Part shown: positions 39,901 to 50,370 of the stretch, piece by piece
How positions within the stretch are numbered: position 1 is the first letter of the stretch
Layout of the letters: every line of letters starts with the position of its first letter
Source of the DNA: Dendrophyllia cribrosa
Lineage: Eukaryota; Cnidaria; Anthozoa; Scleractinia; Dendrophylliidae
Assembly (NCBI GenBank): GCA_024195265.1
Contig: JAJLRJ010000010.1
Span: 33,264,176 to 33,328,175 of the forward strand
DNA: 64,000 nt
Direction: 5' to 3'
The notes under the pieces: model-generated
What the model was told of the DNA's origin: nothing
What the model saw: only the letters and a program-made list of their open reading frames with translations
Database searches by the model: none
Made by a program: the position numbers and the translations under genes

Positions 39901-42900
39901 CAGGTTTAAAAGTTAGAACCACCTTTTGCAGCATAAAACATCACTTAAGAATTTTACCACCATAAACAATAATCAATATTATTTGAGATCGACTACTGTA
40001 TAAAATTAAATTATAAAATGTACTTTAATCTAAATCTAAATCAAATACTGCGCAAAACTCCCACATGGGATATATGTGCACAGGGAGTGGTCAGCAGTTA
40101 TTCAATTATAGTAATGGCTTTTACAGATTAAATTGTTAATGTCTTGGTATCGCATAAGGGAGGACTTGAAGCAGTCAACAGAAGAAGCATTCTGATTGTG
40201 AGGGGGCAGATGGTTCCAATCTGGGACAGTGTGAGCAACGAATGTTGCTCTGTAACAATTCTTGAGCGCTAGGATATTCCTGAATTGGTGTTGACCTTGG
40301 GATTGTCTAGTAGCACGCCTACTCCTGACTTTCAACGTCCACAAGGCCGTGGACAATCATATATCAGGGATAGGTGGCTGACAGCTCTGCGCGCTTTGAG
40401 GCTCTGCCATCCGAGATCGCATATCATTTGCATGACACTAGATTCTCTTTTGTAGTCGCCTTCTACAAAATGTGTGGCCCTACGCTGCACTTTCTCGAGG
40501 GTTGTCACATCTCCTTTTTCATAGGGATCCCACACAGAGCTTAATGATTGTTATTATGTGTGTTCTTTTAGGTGGTGAAAAGTGACAGAATTGTTGTCAT
40601 TGGTGGGGGTCCTGTGGGATTGGAGTTGGTTGGCGAATTAGCCACAGACTACCCAAAGAAGAAAATCACCCTTATGCATAATAGGGAGGAAATACTCGAT
40701 GACAGATTGGCACCAAAGTTTATCAAGAAGGCACGTGATGGTCTCAAGGCTCTTAAGGTTGATTTGGTCCTTGGGGAGCGTGTCAACATGGATGACTTAA
40801 ATGTAAGTCGTACTATGTGGTTAGCAAGGTTAAAAGGTTATTAAGGATTTTTATTTACCACACAAATCAAAGTCTCCTATGAGCCAACTTGTACAATCTT
40901 CAAACCCTCCCCTCTCCTGCATGTTTTGCTCCACCAAACCCCTTCCCCCCCCACCCCACCCTCCACGTCTAACTCCCTACCCTGCCCTCCCACTAATGTC
41001 AACCTCATGGGTAATGCAGGTCCAAAATACCTATTTTTATGGGTATGTGCCGCCCAACAGGGTCGTGATTTTGGGACTCCTGATTTAGAACGGGTTATCC
41101 ATTTTAGAGACGTTTCCTAGAATGGGGTATAATATTTTGAACGCACGATGGATGGATGGATGGATGAATGGAAAATTTGCATATATGTTCCCTCTGTTAT
41201 AACTTGTTCAACGGTTCACATATTCAGTAGTTCAAAATGAAATCAAGACATTATATAACACAGGGAGTGACAAGAAATAAATCAGGGAGTTCATGGTAAA
41301 CACACTTGTTGAAAAAAGAGAGGGAGAAAGGTTGTCTTAAATATAAGAGTCTTACACAGGTGATGAGACAATAGAAAATGCAGTCTACTCTCTCAAAATG
41401 GACAACCCCTGTAAGACAGACACTGCTCTACAGCGGACATTAGTGGCTGGCTGGTCCCATCCAAATTTCACTTGTTTATCTTTAACTAAACTCTCTACAA
41501 GGCAGACACCTTTCTAAGATGGACATCAGTATTATTGGTTGGTCCCAACCAAATTTCACTTGTTTGTCTGTAACTAAACTCTCTACAAGGCAGACACGTC
41601 TCTAAGATGGACATCAATATTATTGGCTGGTCCCATCCAAATTTCACTTGTTTGTCTGTAACTAAACTCTCTACAAGGCAGACAGGTCTCTAAGATGGAC
41701 ATCAATATTATTGGCTGGTCCCATCCAAATTTCACTTGTTTGTCTGTAACTAAACTCTCTACAAGGCAGACACGTCTCTAAGATGGACATCAATATTATT
41801 GGCTGGTCCCATCCAAATTTCACTTGTTTGTCTTTAACTAAACTCTCTTCAAGGATGGCACCTCTCTAAGATGGACATCAGTATTATTGGCTGGTCCCAT
41901 CCAAATTTCACTTGTTTGTCTGTATAACTACATGTAAACTCTCTACAAGGCGGACACCTCACTAAGATGGACATCAGTATTATTGGCTGGTCCCATCCAA
42001 ATTTCAATTGTTTGTCTGTAACTAAACTCCCTATAAGGCCGACACCTGAACTGGTCCTAAGAATGCCCAGCTTAGGGAGATTACTGTTAGTATGTCTTTG
42101 ACTTGTACAGTTAACATTATCATCAGCATCAGCATCAGCATTATAATTATCATCATCCTAGTCTTCATCGTCATTGTCATTCCTTTAAGTGGCAAATTAC
42201 ATGAATGGTTTCAACAATGAATATCCACTCTGGTCCACTCTGGTCCACTCTGGTCCAAACTGTGTCATCTTGAATAATTATTATAGTGAAGGCACAACCT
42301 AAGCCAAGTGCAGTTTGTCAAGCTATTAGTTTTCTCCATTATTTGAAATGAGATAGAAATGTTCCGACTTCTCAGGAATTTCACCAGGGCCAAAAACTGG
42401 GCAGTGAAAGGGTTAAGAGATAATTTGTACCTGCTACATGGAAAGATGGGGAAAGCTTTATTATTTAAATTCTTGGTCTAAATTTAAAAATTCAAACATG
42501 CTATCTTTATAGTTTGATTCAGAAAAGCCTTGGATTACTGGACCCATAACGCTGACAACCGACAAAGGCACCAGCATCGAGACAGATCTGGTGTTTCGCT
42601 GTACGGGATTGAAGGTCAACTCCAGTGCATACCAGTCCAAGCTTTCAGACAAGATGGAAAAGAATGGAAGTCTCAAAGTTGACCAGTACCTGCAAGTAGA
42701 GGAAATAGAAAACCTGTTTGCTATTGGAGACTGTAACAACACACCTGAGCTTAAACTGGCATACATAGCACGACTGCAGGCTGGTAAGATACTGAGCTTA
42801 TTGTCAGAAATCTACATTTCTTCTACGAATCTTTTATGAATCTCTTTATTTGTTGTTCCAACTCCCCATGTATTGGCTTAAACAAGCAACTACTGATTTG

Positions 42901-44146
42901 TGGACAGCTCCCTTAACAGATACCCTGTTGTTAGGACAGGAGATCAAGTCCTGGCGAATTATGTTTAGTAAAAAATGATAACCCTGACCCGCTATTACAG
43001 ACTTTTCTATTACTGACACCAAATTGTGGTTCCATGCAAGTCAGAATATCCCTGGCCTTCCCATACCCCTGGCCTTCTCCATACCCCTGGCCTTCCACAC
43101 ACCCCTGGCCTTCACATACATTTACCCCTGGCCTTCCCATACCCCTGGCCTTCCCAGCACCCCTGGCCTTCCCACACCCCTGGCCTTTCCCATACCCCTG
43201 GCCTTCCCTATACCTCTGATCTTCCCAAACCCCTGGCCTTCCCACAACCCTGGCCTTCCTACACCCCTGGCCTTCCCCACACCTGTGGCCTTCCCATACC
43301 CCTGCCCTTCCCCATACCCCTAGCCTTCCCCACATCCCTGGCCTTACCGCACCCCTGACCTTTCCCATACCCCTGGCCTTCCCCAACAACCCTGGCCTTA
43401 CTCATACCCCTGGCCTTCCCTATACCTCTGACCTTCCCAAACCCCTGGCCTTCCCCACACCCCTGGCCTTCCCACACCCCTGGCCTTCCCATACCCCTGC
43501 CCTTCCCCATACCCCTGCCCTTCCCCATACCCCTGCCCTTCCCCATACCCCTGCCCTTCCCAACAGCCCTGGCCTTCCCACACCTCTAGCCTACCCACAT
43601 CCCTGGCCTTCTCACACCCCTGGCCTTCTCACACCCCTGGCCTTCCCAAAACCCTGGCCTTCCCCATACCCCTGGGGATTTTGGATTGTTGGAAATGTTA
43701 ATGAGATAAATCGTTAACCATTGTAAAGTAGTGCAAAAATTATGATTTTCTTTATCACCAAGGAGGAGCAGATAACTTAAAGAAAATTATCCCAGTTCTT
43801 AATCGTATTCTTGTAACTGGTGCTGTGGTGAAATGCGTAAAAACTGTCAGGAAAATTTCTACATTGGGAACAGACTTACCAGAATAATTTAATATGGATT
43901 TGCTGTTCACTTTTGTTTACAGATGTAGTAGTAGAAAATATCAAACGTCTAAATGAAAACAAGCGTCTCAAAGAATACAAACCTGGTAATGCTGCGATGC
44001 TATTGCCACTTGGAAGATATGGGGGAGTTTCTCAGCTGCCCAATGGAATGGTGGTTGGCGATTTTCTTACAAAGAGCATTAAAGGAAAGGGTCTTATGAC
44101 ACCAGGAACATGGAAGACGATGAAAAAGAAGATGCCATCTAATTGA
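36985..44146 (+). CDS. AIFM2: Ferroptosis suppressor protein 1 (AIFM2), five exons
   Basis: Exons 36985-37342, 38675-38739, 40572-40802, 42513-42783 and 43923-44146 join in phase with GT..AG borders, giving 382 residues (human about 373). The ATG at 36985 is chosen because it yields MGNSSSSS, an N-myristoylation start as in human FSP1; the frame also runs a few codons upstream. A Rossmann FAD motif VVIVGGGYGGIQ (~residues 17-28) follows, then a second NAD(P)H motif VVIGGGPVGLELVG in exon 3, and LFAIGDCNN, the AIF-family FAD-contact motif, in exon 4. The C-terminus GTWKTMKKKMP matches the family end. The family reduces ubiquinone and vitamin K with NAD(P)H at membranes to stop lipid peroxidation, so the role is inferred. 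All four introns carry tandem arrays. Confidence 0.95.
37822..38629. mobile_element. TA-family element with expanded GACCACCTCCCGTTAGC array
   Basis: Left end CAGTCAAATCTCCATGTGTG and inverted right end CAGTTGATCCTCCTGTTAGC. The right flank is TA, the left flank TG (one-base decay). From about 38283 to 38600 the interior is some 20 copies of a 16-17 bp unit GCGACCACCTCCCGTTA. It lies in FSP1 intron 1, ending 45 bp before exon 2. Confidence 0.7.
38870..39960. repeat. Long array of the ~89 bp family in FSP1 intron 2
   Basis: About nine diverged units in the orientation opposite to 8325-8800, each with GCTTTCATTTGAATGGTCAC, TTCATCCACAGACTCAAA, AGCATAATAAACAG and ACCACAGGAAAGTAC. Units vary from about 85 to 130 bp. 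Non-coding. Confidence 0.85.
40020..40545 (-). pseudogene. 3' end of a non-LTR retrotransposon (LINE) reverse transcriptase
   Basis: Two minus-strand frames (40535-40332 and 40356-40102) encode the tail of a CR1/L2-like ORF2: WDPYEKGDVTTLEKVQRRAT, LGWQSLKARRAVSHLSLIYD, then RRATRQSQGQHQFRNI and VPDWNHLPPHNQNASSVDCF. A frameshift separates them. Only the RT C-terminal region and 3' tail remain, a typical 5'-truncated insertion. The truncation edge is about 26 bp from the FSP1 exon 3 acceptor. Confidence 0.85.
41381..42086. mobile_element. TA-family element with ~90 bp tandem array
   Basis: Left end CAGTCTACTCTCTCAAAATG and inverted right end CAGTAATCTCCCTAAGC resemble 28598-28804. From about 41440 to 42040 there are six to seven units of roughly 88-95 bp, each with CTCTCTACAAGGCAGACAC, TAAGATGGACATCA and GGCTGGTCCCATCCAAATTT. 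It lies in FSP1 intron 3. Confidence 0.72.
43050..43672. repeat. Minisatellite, CCCATACCCCTGGCCTTC unit
   Basis: About 35 copies of a 16-19 bp unit with point variants (CCCTGGCCTTCCCAT, CCCTGCCCTTCCCCAT). It lies in FSP1 intron 4. All frames are open over long spans, giving spurious repetitive peptides on both strands. Confidence 0.9.
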
Positions 44147-44284
44147 AATACTCAAACATGAGTTTTAGAGAACATGTAGTTTTGTTTATCAATATTGTCG
44201 TCATCATTATCATTATTGTCATCATTGTTTATATTTATTTATTCAAGACTTAGCATGAATCATATTTTCCATCATCACAAAGGG

Positions 44285-44420
44285 CAGGGGCATACCCCGG
44301 GGCATATCCAGGGGCATAACCCAGAGGAGCATTCCAGGGGCATACCCTGGGGCATACCCAGGGGAGCATTCCAGGGGCATACCCCAGGGCATACCCAGGG
44401 GAGCATTCCAGGGGTTCCAG
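44285..44420. repeat. Short minisatellite after FSP1
   Basis: Three to four units of about 45 bp containing GGGGCATACCC, AGGGGAGCATTCC and AGGGGCAT, just downstream of the FSP1 stop codon at 44144-44146. It may be inside the 3' UTR. Confidence 0.75.
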
Positions 44421-45162
44421 AACCCCCCCTTTTCGAGAAATGAGGTCTATTTTTCAGACCTTCTCTTTGCAGATTAATGAGAATTATGAACAGAATCTCT
44501 GCAACCACCCATTTTAACCTATCTGTTTTAGTTGATTTGGTTGAAGTGTCTAATGCTGTGTTCACACTAGGGTGAAACATGTTTGGTCTTATCATGACTG
44601 AAACATGTTTGACTATGAAAAGTGTTTACATAAGGCAGTGCATTGCAAGAATCATGATTGAAACGTGTTTATTCTGAGCATGATTAAAGCTACCTCACAA
44701 GGTAGTTTTGAACTAAGCCATTTGAAAGATGTTAGCACACATGTTGTCTCCTTGCTAAACACTGCATTGCCCTTCTTTCCAAAGGGCTTGGCAAATGAGA
44801 TTAAACCACAAAATCATGTAACAGCAGGTTCAAGCCCTATTTTTTGGCCGATGTGTAATTATAAACTGATTATATGCAACTTATGCCTGTTCTGGCAGTG
44901 GCATGTTTTATTGAAACACATTTATTCTAAACATATTTCGGTGCTGATGTCAATACAGTATAAACAGCACACTTTTTTGTCCATTTGAAATGGTTGGTAA
45001 CTGTTAAATCAATCCTTTTAATGTAGTCCATACATGTCGTTGGTTAAAAAGGTCATCAACCAAACCAACTTAAAACAGCTTTTCTGCTTGACCAAATCAG
45101 TAACATTGGTTGGTAATGGAGACCTCAGCTCAGAACAAAGTTAATCAAAGATTTACTCTTAA

Positions 45163-45706
45163 AGTGTATATGACAGTGATTTTTTTATTTGCTTGATCGA
45201 ATCTACATGATGTTCTGATAAGAAAATGCAAAAAAAAATTTTGATATCGATTTTCTTTCTCTGCATTTTGGCCGTCTAAACACGTGAAATTTCACTTCCG
45301 GTGTGTTACAAAACTGCGCAAGAAGAAAGACTGGAAATAGTCCGCTGTGATGTCAATACAGGAATGCCGATGTCGAGGTTTCTAAGTTCCTCGCATTTTT
45401 TGATGCGCCTTGAGGAAGAAACATGGTTCTATGAAGGTGTGGTGTCTATGGTTGTAGCAACACACACCAAAAAACGGAGGAACCGAGAAATCGCGACACT
45501 GGCATTCCTGTATTGACGTCACAGCAGACTATTTCCAGTCTTTCTTCTTGCGCGGTTTTGTAACACACCGGAAGTGAAATTTCACGTGTTTAGACGGTCA
45601 AAACGTGGAGAAGGAAAATCGATATCTAATTTTTTTTTTCCATTTTCTTATCAGAACATCATGTAGATTCGATCAAGCAAATAAAAAAATCACTGTCATA
45701 TACACT
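45163..45706. mobile_element. 544 bp TTAA element, nearly a full palindrome
   Basis: TTAA at 45159-45162 and 45707-45710. Ends are AGTGTATATGACAGTGATTT inverted. Arms of about 200 bp pair almost throughout (TTGATCGAATCTACATGATG; ACACGTGAAATTTCACTTCC; GAAAGACTGGAAATAGTC), leaving a central ~130 bp. Non-coding. Confidence 0.85.
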
Positions 45707-45821
45707 TTAAACATGAGATATATCTCTTGTTAGTTAAATTCGAGGTCCATACTTCACTTAAACATACATGTATTATACTTTATGTCAATGCAAATGTTAA
45801 TACATTGGTCAGATTTAGATT

Positions 45822-45827
<6 letters not shown>

Positions 45828-45866
<39 letters not shown>
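45828..45866. repeat. TTA microsatellite
   Basis: About 12 uninterrupted TTA/ATT triplets, followed by imperfect ATTATC units. Confidence 0.9.
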
Positions 45867-45870
<4 letters not shown>

Positions 45871-46644
45871 AACTATCTTTATACAGGAAATCGGCATTTA
45901 TTCTATTGGCATATCAACCTTTTCGGCTAGATGACTTTCCTTGCGGAGAAGCAAGTGTGAGGTCTTTTTAGTTAGCACTTATCACTAATCATTTCACCCC
46001 ATTTCATCAGATTGTAAGAGCAATTGAAGGGCTCCCTGCAACAACGTCCTGAGTGTGTTTTTGGTAACTTTCACTAAAATTGTATGTTTTAGGCCTTTAA
46101 AAGCACAGTTTCGTCAAATATATGATTTATTATTGTTAAGCTACTTAAAACAGCTCCAAAATGGGGAAGAAAATCCACATCTTTGAGAAAATGTTTTGGG
46201 CCCCTATGACACCCTACGGCTCCCAGGACACCCTATGTATCTTTTCAAAATAAAAAATTATTCTGTTCGAAGATAGAAGATTTGTTGACCTGGATTAAAT
46301 CCTTTCAGTCATATGTACATGATCCAGTCATAATTTTGGCAAGTGAGTCCCTTTGGAGGCCAAAAATCCAAGATTTCTGTGAAAATTTTCCAAAAACGCA
46401 CTGAGGACGTTATTGCAGGGAGCCCTTCAATTGATTACCTAGTCCCCTTTTTGGGAGGAGGGGAGGGGAGTGGGGTGGGGGGGGGGGGGGGGGGGGGGGG
46501 GGGGCAAGGGGGTCTAAACTGCTTCCTGTACCCAGTGCTTACCCCCAGTTCCTACCTATTAGAAGCTCCAACCTTTTTTTCAATTTGCACTTTTCCTGTT
46601 CTTAATGTGATATCACAAATACTTTGCAAATTTATGGGATATTT

Positions 46645-46920
46645 AACAACTATTCACCGAAGTGGAGGTGGGTAGTGGCAAAGCGACGAGGTAAATATCC
46701 ACCACTACCCACCTACACTGAGGTGAATAGTTGTTTTAGTATATACCGAAACAGTGAGATAATATAACGAAAATGATGCTTTTCAACTCATTTTTTCCTG
46801 TCAACGATTACAATTTTCGCGTGCAAATTGCTGGGAGGTGAATAGCACTTGCTATTCTGAGTTTCAGTAGCCAATCAGAGCGCGCCAACAATGCTATCCA
46901 CTGTTTCAGTATATACTAAT
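46645..46920. mobile_element. Composite palindromic MITE
   Basis: A ~90 bp hairpin (ACAACTATTCACC...GGTGAATAGTTGT, 46648-46737) is followed by a segment with inverted ends GTATATACCGAAACAGTG and GTATATACTGAAACAGTG (46738-46918) between TA dinucleotides. The hairpin and the segment may be one element or two adjacent ones. Confidence 0.55.
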
Positions 46921-46981
46921 ATGAATTATTCAATAAGAGCATGATGAAAATTACCCGCTTGCCAAAAATCAGCATCCTATA

Positions 46982-47133
46982 GAGCGTTTTCACTTGACGT
47001 CATAGCTGCCATATTGGTGCTCCTGTACAAAAGAATTTTAAGTAACTTCCTTTGTTAGGAACACCAACATGACTGCCATGGCCTTTGTCATCTGAGTCCC
47101 ACGGGACTGAAGGTCACGTGAGTGAAAACGCTC
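46982..47133. mobile_element. 152 bp TA-flanked MITE
   Basis: TA at 46980-46981 and 47134-47135. Inverted ends GAGCGTTTTCACTTGACGTC and GAGCGTTTTCACTCACGTGA. Non-coding. Confidence 0.7.
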
Positions 47134-47632
47134 TATTGCTATTTGGGTGTTAGATATTGGCATTTTCATGCTTTGTTGACTCCATACAGAGCCTTCTAAA
47201 TTTGCCTTGGTTTTAACTGATTTTTGGCAAGCAGGTATTTCTCGTCAAATACGGTAGCTCATCAAAGCCCATAATTTCACCAATTTAGTTTTTGTGACGT
47301 CTTCATTGTAGGACTTTATAATCGACTCCATGGGCTGTCAATTATGTATAAAAATCACCCGACGTTTGGAGATATGACATCAACTTTAGCCTCTACCTAA
47401 CAACTCTTACAGTGCATGTCATTCTCATGTTACAAAAATGTATAAATTTGTGACATCTGTTTGTGTGAAGACAAAACGATAAAACAAGTGACTGAAAAAA
47501 TGGCATTACAATTTGCCCAATAGTCATTTCTATATATATCTTTACACCAAATTTTTTTATGTGCAGAAATGGAGTATATACGTAGTCTGCTTTCGATAGA
47601 ACTGAAGTTAAATTGTTACATTTTACATTTTA

Positions 47633-47903
47633 GAGCAGTATTCAATTGAATGTCGAAAGTAATTTTTCAGTTGTTTTGGGTGTGCATTGCTACGCTTTGT
47701 GATTGGCAAAAAAAAAAACGCGACACTTTACCAATCAATGAGAAGTAAAACCAAAACCAATCGTAACTTACCCGCACGCGTTTACCCACGCTTGGCGCCG
47801 GCTACATGTATTTGCTTTGAGTTCTGATTGGTTCATTAAATGGTCTGCTGTGATTGGCCAAAGCGATAACTTTGGTTTTACGACGCTAAATCGAAAACTG
47901 CTC
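47633..47903. mobile_element. 271 bp TA-flanked MITE
   Basis: TA at 47631-47632 and 47904-47905. Inverted ends GAGCAGTATTCAATTGAATG and GAGCAGTTTTCGATTTAGCG. The interior includes TGATTGGCYAAA motifs on both sides. Non-coding. Confidence 0.7.
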
Positions 47904-48483
47904 TAGAGACTAAACGTATACTAAACTTTAAAAGTTTTTTTTCTAGCTATTCACTTAAATTTTCCATTAGAACCATATAATTTTGTAAGTATTACCTTAA
48001 GTATCACAGTTGGGACAATGTTCTAGGCACACTAGGAAAAATATGTTAATTTTTTTAGTTTCTCTTTTATTAGGATTGTAAAAAAAAGTACTTCAGTGTA
48101 AATAACATCTGTGATGGTTTTATTGTCGGTATGTAAGAGTCCATGAAGGAAAGTTCTAGAGGTAAATAAAAGTTAATCGGTTGAAAACCTGACAAACGTC
48201 TTTGTTACATGTCTTTGTCAATGCTTTTGAAGTTGCTAAGAGGAAAGCGTGCACAGTAAACTAAACACCCTACGCATGGATATCTCTGTGTTTTCAGTCT
48301 CGAATAAAAGATTCGCGAGCAAGACGAGCTATAGAGCAAAATTTTATTTTTATTTTTTCGAATATTTCAATCACGTTTATGCAGTATTTCTTTACGTATT
48401 TCTGAGACAGCGCATATCGATCGAGTTTGCGTTTGGCGGGAGATTTTCGCGGGTGCTGGCTTTGTGTCGTTCCGATGAGCGGT

Positions 48484-48583
48484 TAGCCTGCGAACAGGCT
48501 CCTGGTTTGGAGGGGCGCTAGTTTCCGGCGCGAAGCGAAGCCGTATGACCCCGCTGTCCCACTGGAAGCCTGTCCGCAGGCTA
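48484..48583. mobile_element. 100 bp element with 9-10 bp target duplication
   Basis: Inverted ends TAGCCTGCGAACAGGCTCC and TAGCCTGCGGACAGGCTTCC. The flanking repeat ATGAGCGGT(T) lies at 48475-48483 and 48584-48592. The duplication size is characteristic of Mutator-like elements. Too short to code. Confidence 0.85.
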
Positions 48584-49028
48584 ATGAGCGGTTCGCCGGT
48601 CGTACGCGGGGCGTCCTGCAGGAGAAGGCAAACCATGAAACCTCTCCTTTTCTTCCCATTTTTCCCACAACTCCATGCGGACCCTTAACTTAGTCCTTGC
48701 AAAACCGCATATGCTCTGCTTCTATGGAAAAAAACCCTCTATAATATGGAAAGTAAGGGTCGCTGGATATGATATTACTAATTATTTTAGTCTGTGTTAT
48801 ATACCATCTTGACACTGTTTATAGCAAACGACGTTTCAGTATTCGAGTTGGCAAGATTGAAATCGGTTTAGACCGCGGATTTGTTAAACTCCGTCTAAAT
48901 TTCTAAAAAAATGGGTCCAAAATCTCCGCTGCAAAACTGAAAAGGAAAAGTCCTATAAGTTTAACCTCATTTTTTATGGACACTACACGGGTAACATGCA
49001 TGCAATTTCCAGTTTTCAAAATCATTTA

Positions 49029-49380
49029 CAGCCATGCTCCGTCACGCGTGACCAGTAATCACAAGACTGAAATGAACATTTGAATATTTCTTTGTAACGT
49101 CCGAGATTTGAATGAAACCTTTAAGATCTTTCTGGAAAACACTTTGAAAGTCACGAGTTAACGGAAAAATAACTTCGCTACGCGTATGAAAAAACAAATA
49201 TTGTTCGGATATGTAACATTTCAAATGAAATGATATTTTGTTGCTCTTTGTTTCCGAAAATGCGGTAAAATTCTAACGGGAATTCCGAATCTCGGAATGA
49301 ATTTACAAAACCGACGCGTAAACTTGAAAAATCCATTCAAATTTTCAAAAATACTGGTCACGCGTGACGGAGCATGGCTG
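49029..49380. mobile_element. 352 bp TA MITE (Tc1/mariner-like)
   Basis: TA at 49027-49028 and 49381-49382. The TIR CAGCCATGCTCCGTCACGCG continues through GTGACCAGTA with no mismatch that I see over about 30 bp. The right TA is the first unit of the long TA tract. Non-coding. Confidence 0.85.

Positions 49381-49446
<66 letters not shown>
49381..49446. repeat. TA microsatellite
   Basis: About 33 uninterrupted TA dinucleotides, continued on the other side of the hairpin at 49606-49645. Confidence 0.95.
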
Positions 49447-49448
<2 letters not shown>

Positions 49449-49603
49449 TGATTTTCAAAAACATAGCTACTTGACAAATATATATCTATATATATATACC
49501 TTTTGTATTCCTATCAAAAACGTCACCTATTTGATGGGAATACAAAAGGTATATATATATATATAGATATATATTTGTCAAGTAGCTACGTTTTTGAAAA
49601 TCA

Positions 49604-49609
<6 letters not shown>
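49445..49609. repeat. 165 bp near-perfect palindrome in a TA tract
   Basis: The arms start CACTGATTTTCAAAAACATA and pair with the complement ending TGTTTTTGAAAATCAGTG except for about one mismatch. They pass through TACTTGACAAATATATATCT and CCTTTTGTATTCC to a short loop near 49520-49535. It could be a MITE inserted in TA repeats or a hairpin that stabilises them. Confidence 0.8.
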
Positions 49610-49648
<39 letters not shown>

Positions 49649-50194
49649 GATATAAGAGACCAACCAAAATCGAACTATTATGACAAATTTCTTTATCTTT
49701 ATAACTACAAAAAGATGAGTTTGGACCGTTGTTTGGTGCAAACACAAATAATATCTAGTCCTTGCTTGTGGAAGTGTCATTTCATTTCGTTCTCACTTTT
49801 TGTGTGGTTCAAAGAAATTCATTTTTAAAATCACCATGAAAAGGATAGTTTAGAGGTTACTTCGCATTGCATCAAGGGAAGACGAGCTTCCCGAGATGCC
49901 ATACACTCAATATCTCTCATGTCCCATGCCTCCGCGATTTTTATTGATCAATTGGGACGTCTGGCAAAGATTATGTTTGTCTCTGACTGATGCGTCCGTT
50001 TACGTACTGACGCACAAATTACACACACAGTTTGCTTTAATTTTAGATTAGATCTTTCTCTGTTAGACAGTATTTCCGACTGCATTGATTGAATTTATGA
50101 AATTTGTTGTTTTAGCTGTCGGTAGACGTCTGAACGTTAAAACAGCTTGTCTGAATGATTCACGATTGGCAAACTACAAATTTGACCAAATAAA

Positions 50195-50370
50195 AACGTA
50201 CTGCTCAGTAACTTTCATTTGAATTGTAATATTAAAAAAACTGCATTCACAGACTCGAAATTTACGCAGTTTACGGAGCCACCTTGTAGGGCATTAAAAT
50301 ATACCATAAACATTGTGACAGAGAAATGTTGGATTGGCGATCACACATGAAGATTTCATCCTCAAACTCA
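50195..50370. repeat. Two diverged units of the ~89 bp family
   Basis: Contains GTACTGCTCAGTAACTTTCATTTGAAT, TTCACAGACTCGAAA and a second looser unit with GATTTCATCCTCAAACTCAAA. Same orientation as 38870-39960. Confidence 0.65.

Noticed and set aside
37822..42086. CRISPR-like regularly spaced repeats
   Set aside because: Arrays at 38283-38600 and 41440-42040 are continuous tandem minisatellites without unique spacers, inside introns of an animal gene; no cas-like genes.
42931..43598. Repetitive ORFs on both strands rich in P/W or G/M/R
   Set aside because: Products of the CCCCTGGCCTTC minisatellite in FSP1 intron 4, flanked by good FSP1 splice sites.
45301..45516. 71-residue ORF in the 45163-45706 element
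   Set aside because: Located in the palindromic arm of a TTAA MITE; no domain.
48249..48668. ORFs around the 100 bp element at 48484
   Set aside because: They run through a TIR hairpin and its target duplication and show no protein family features.
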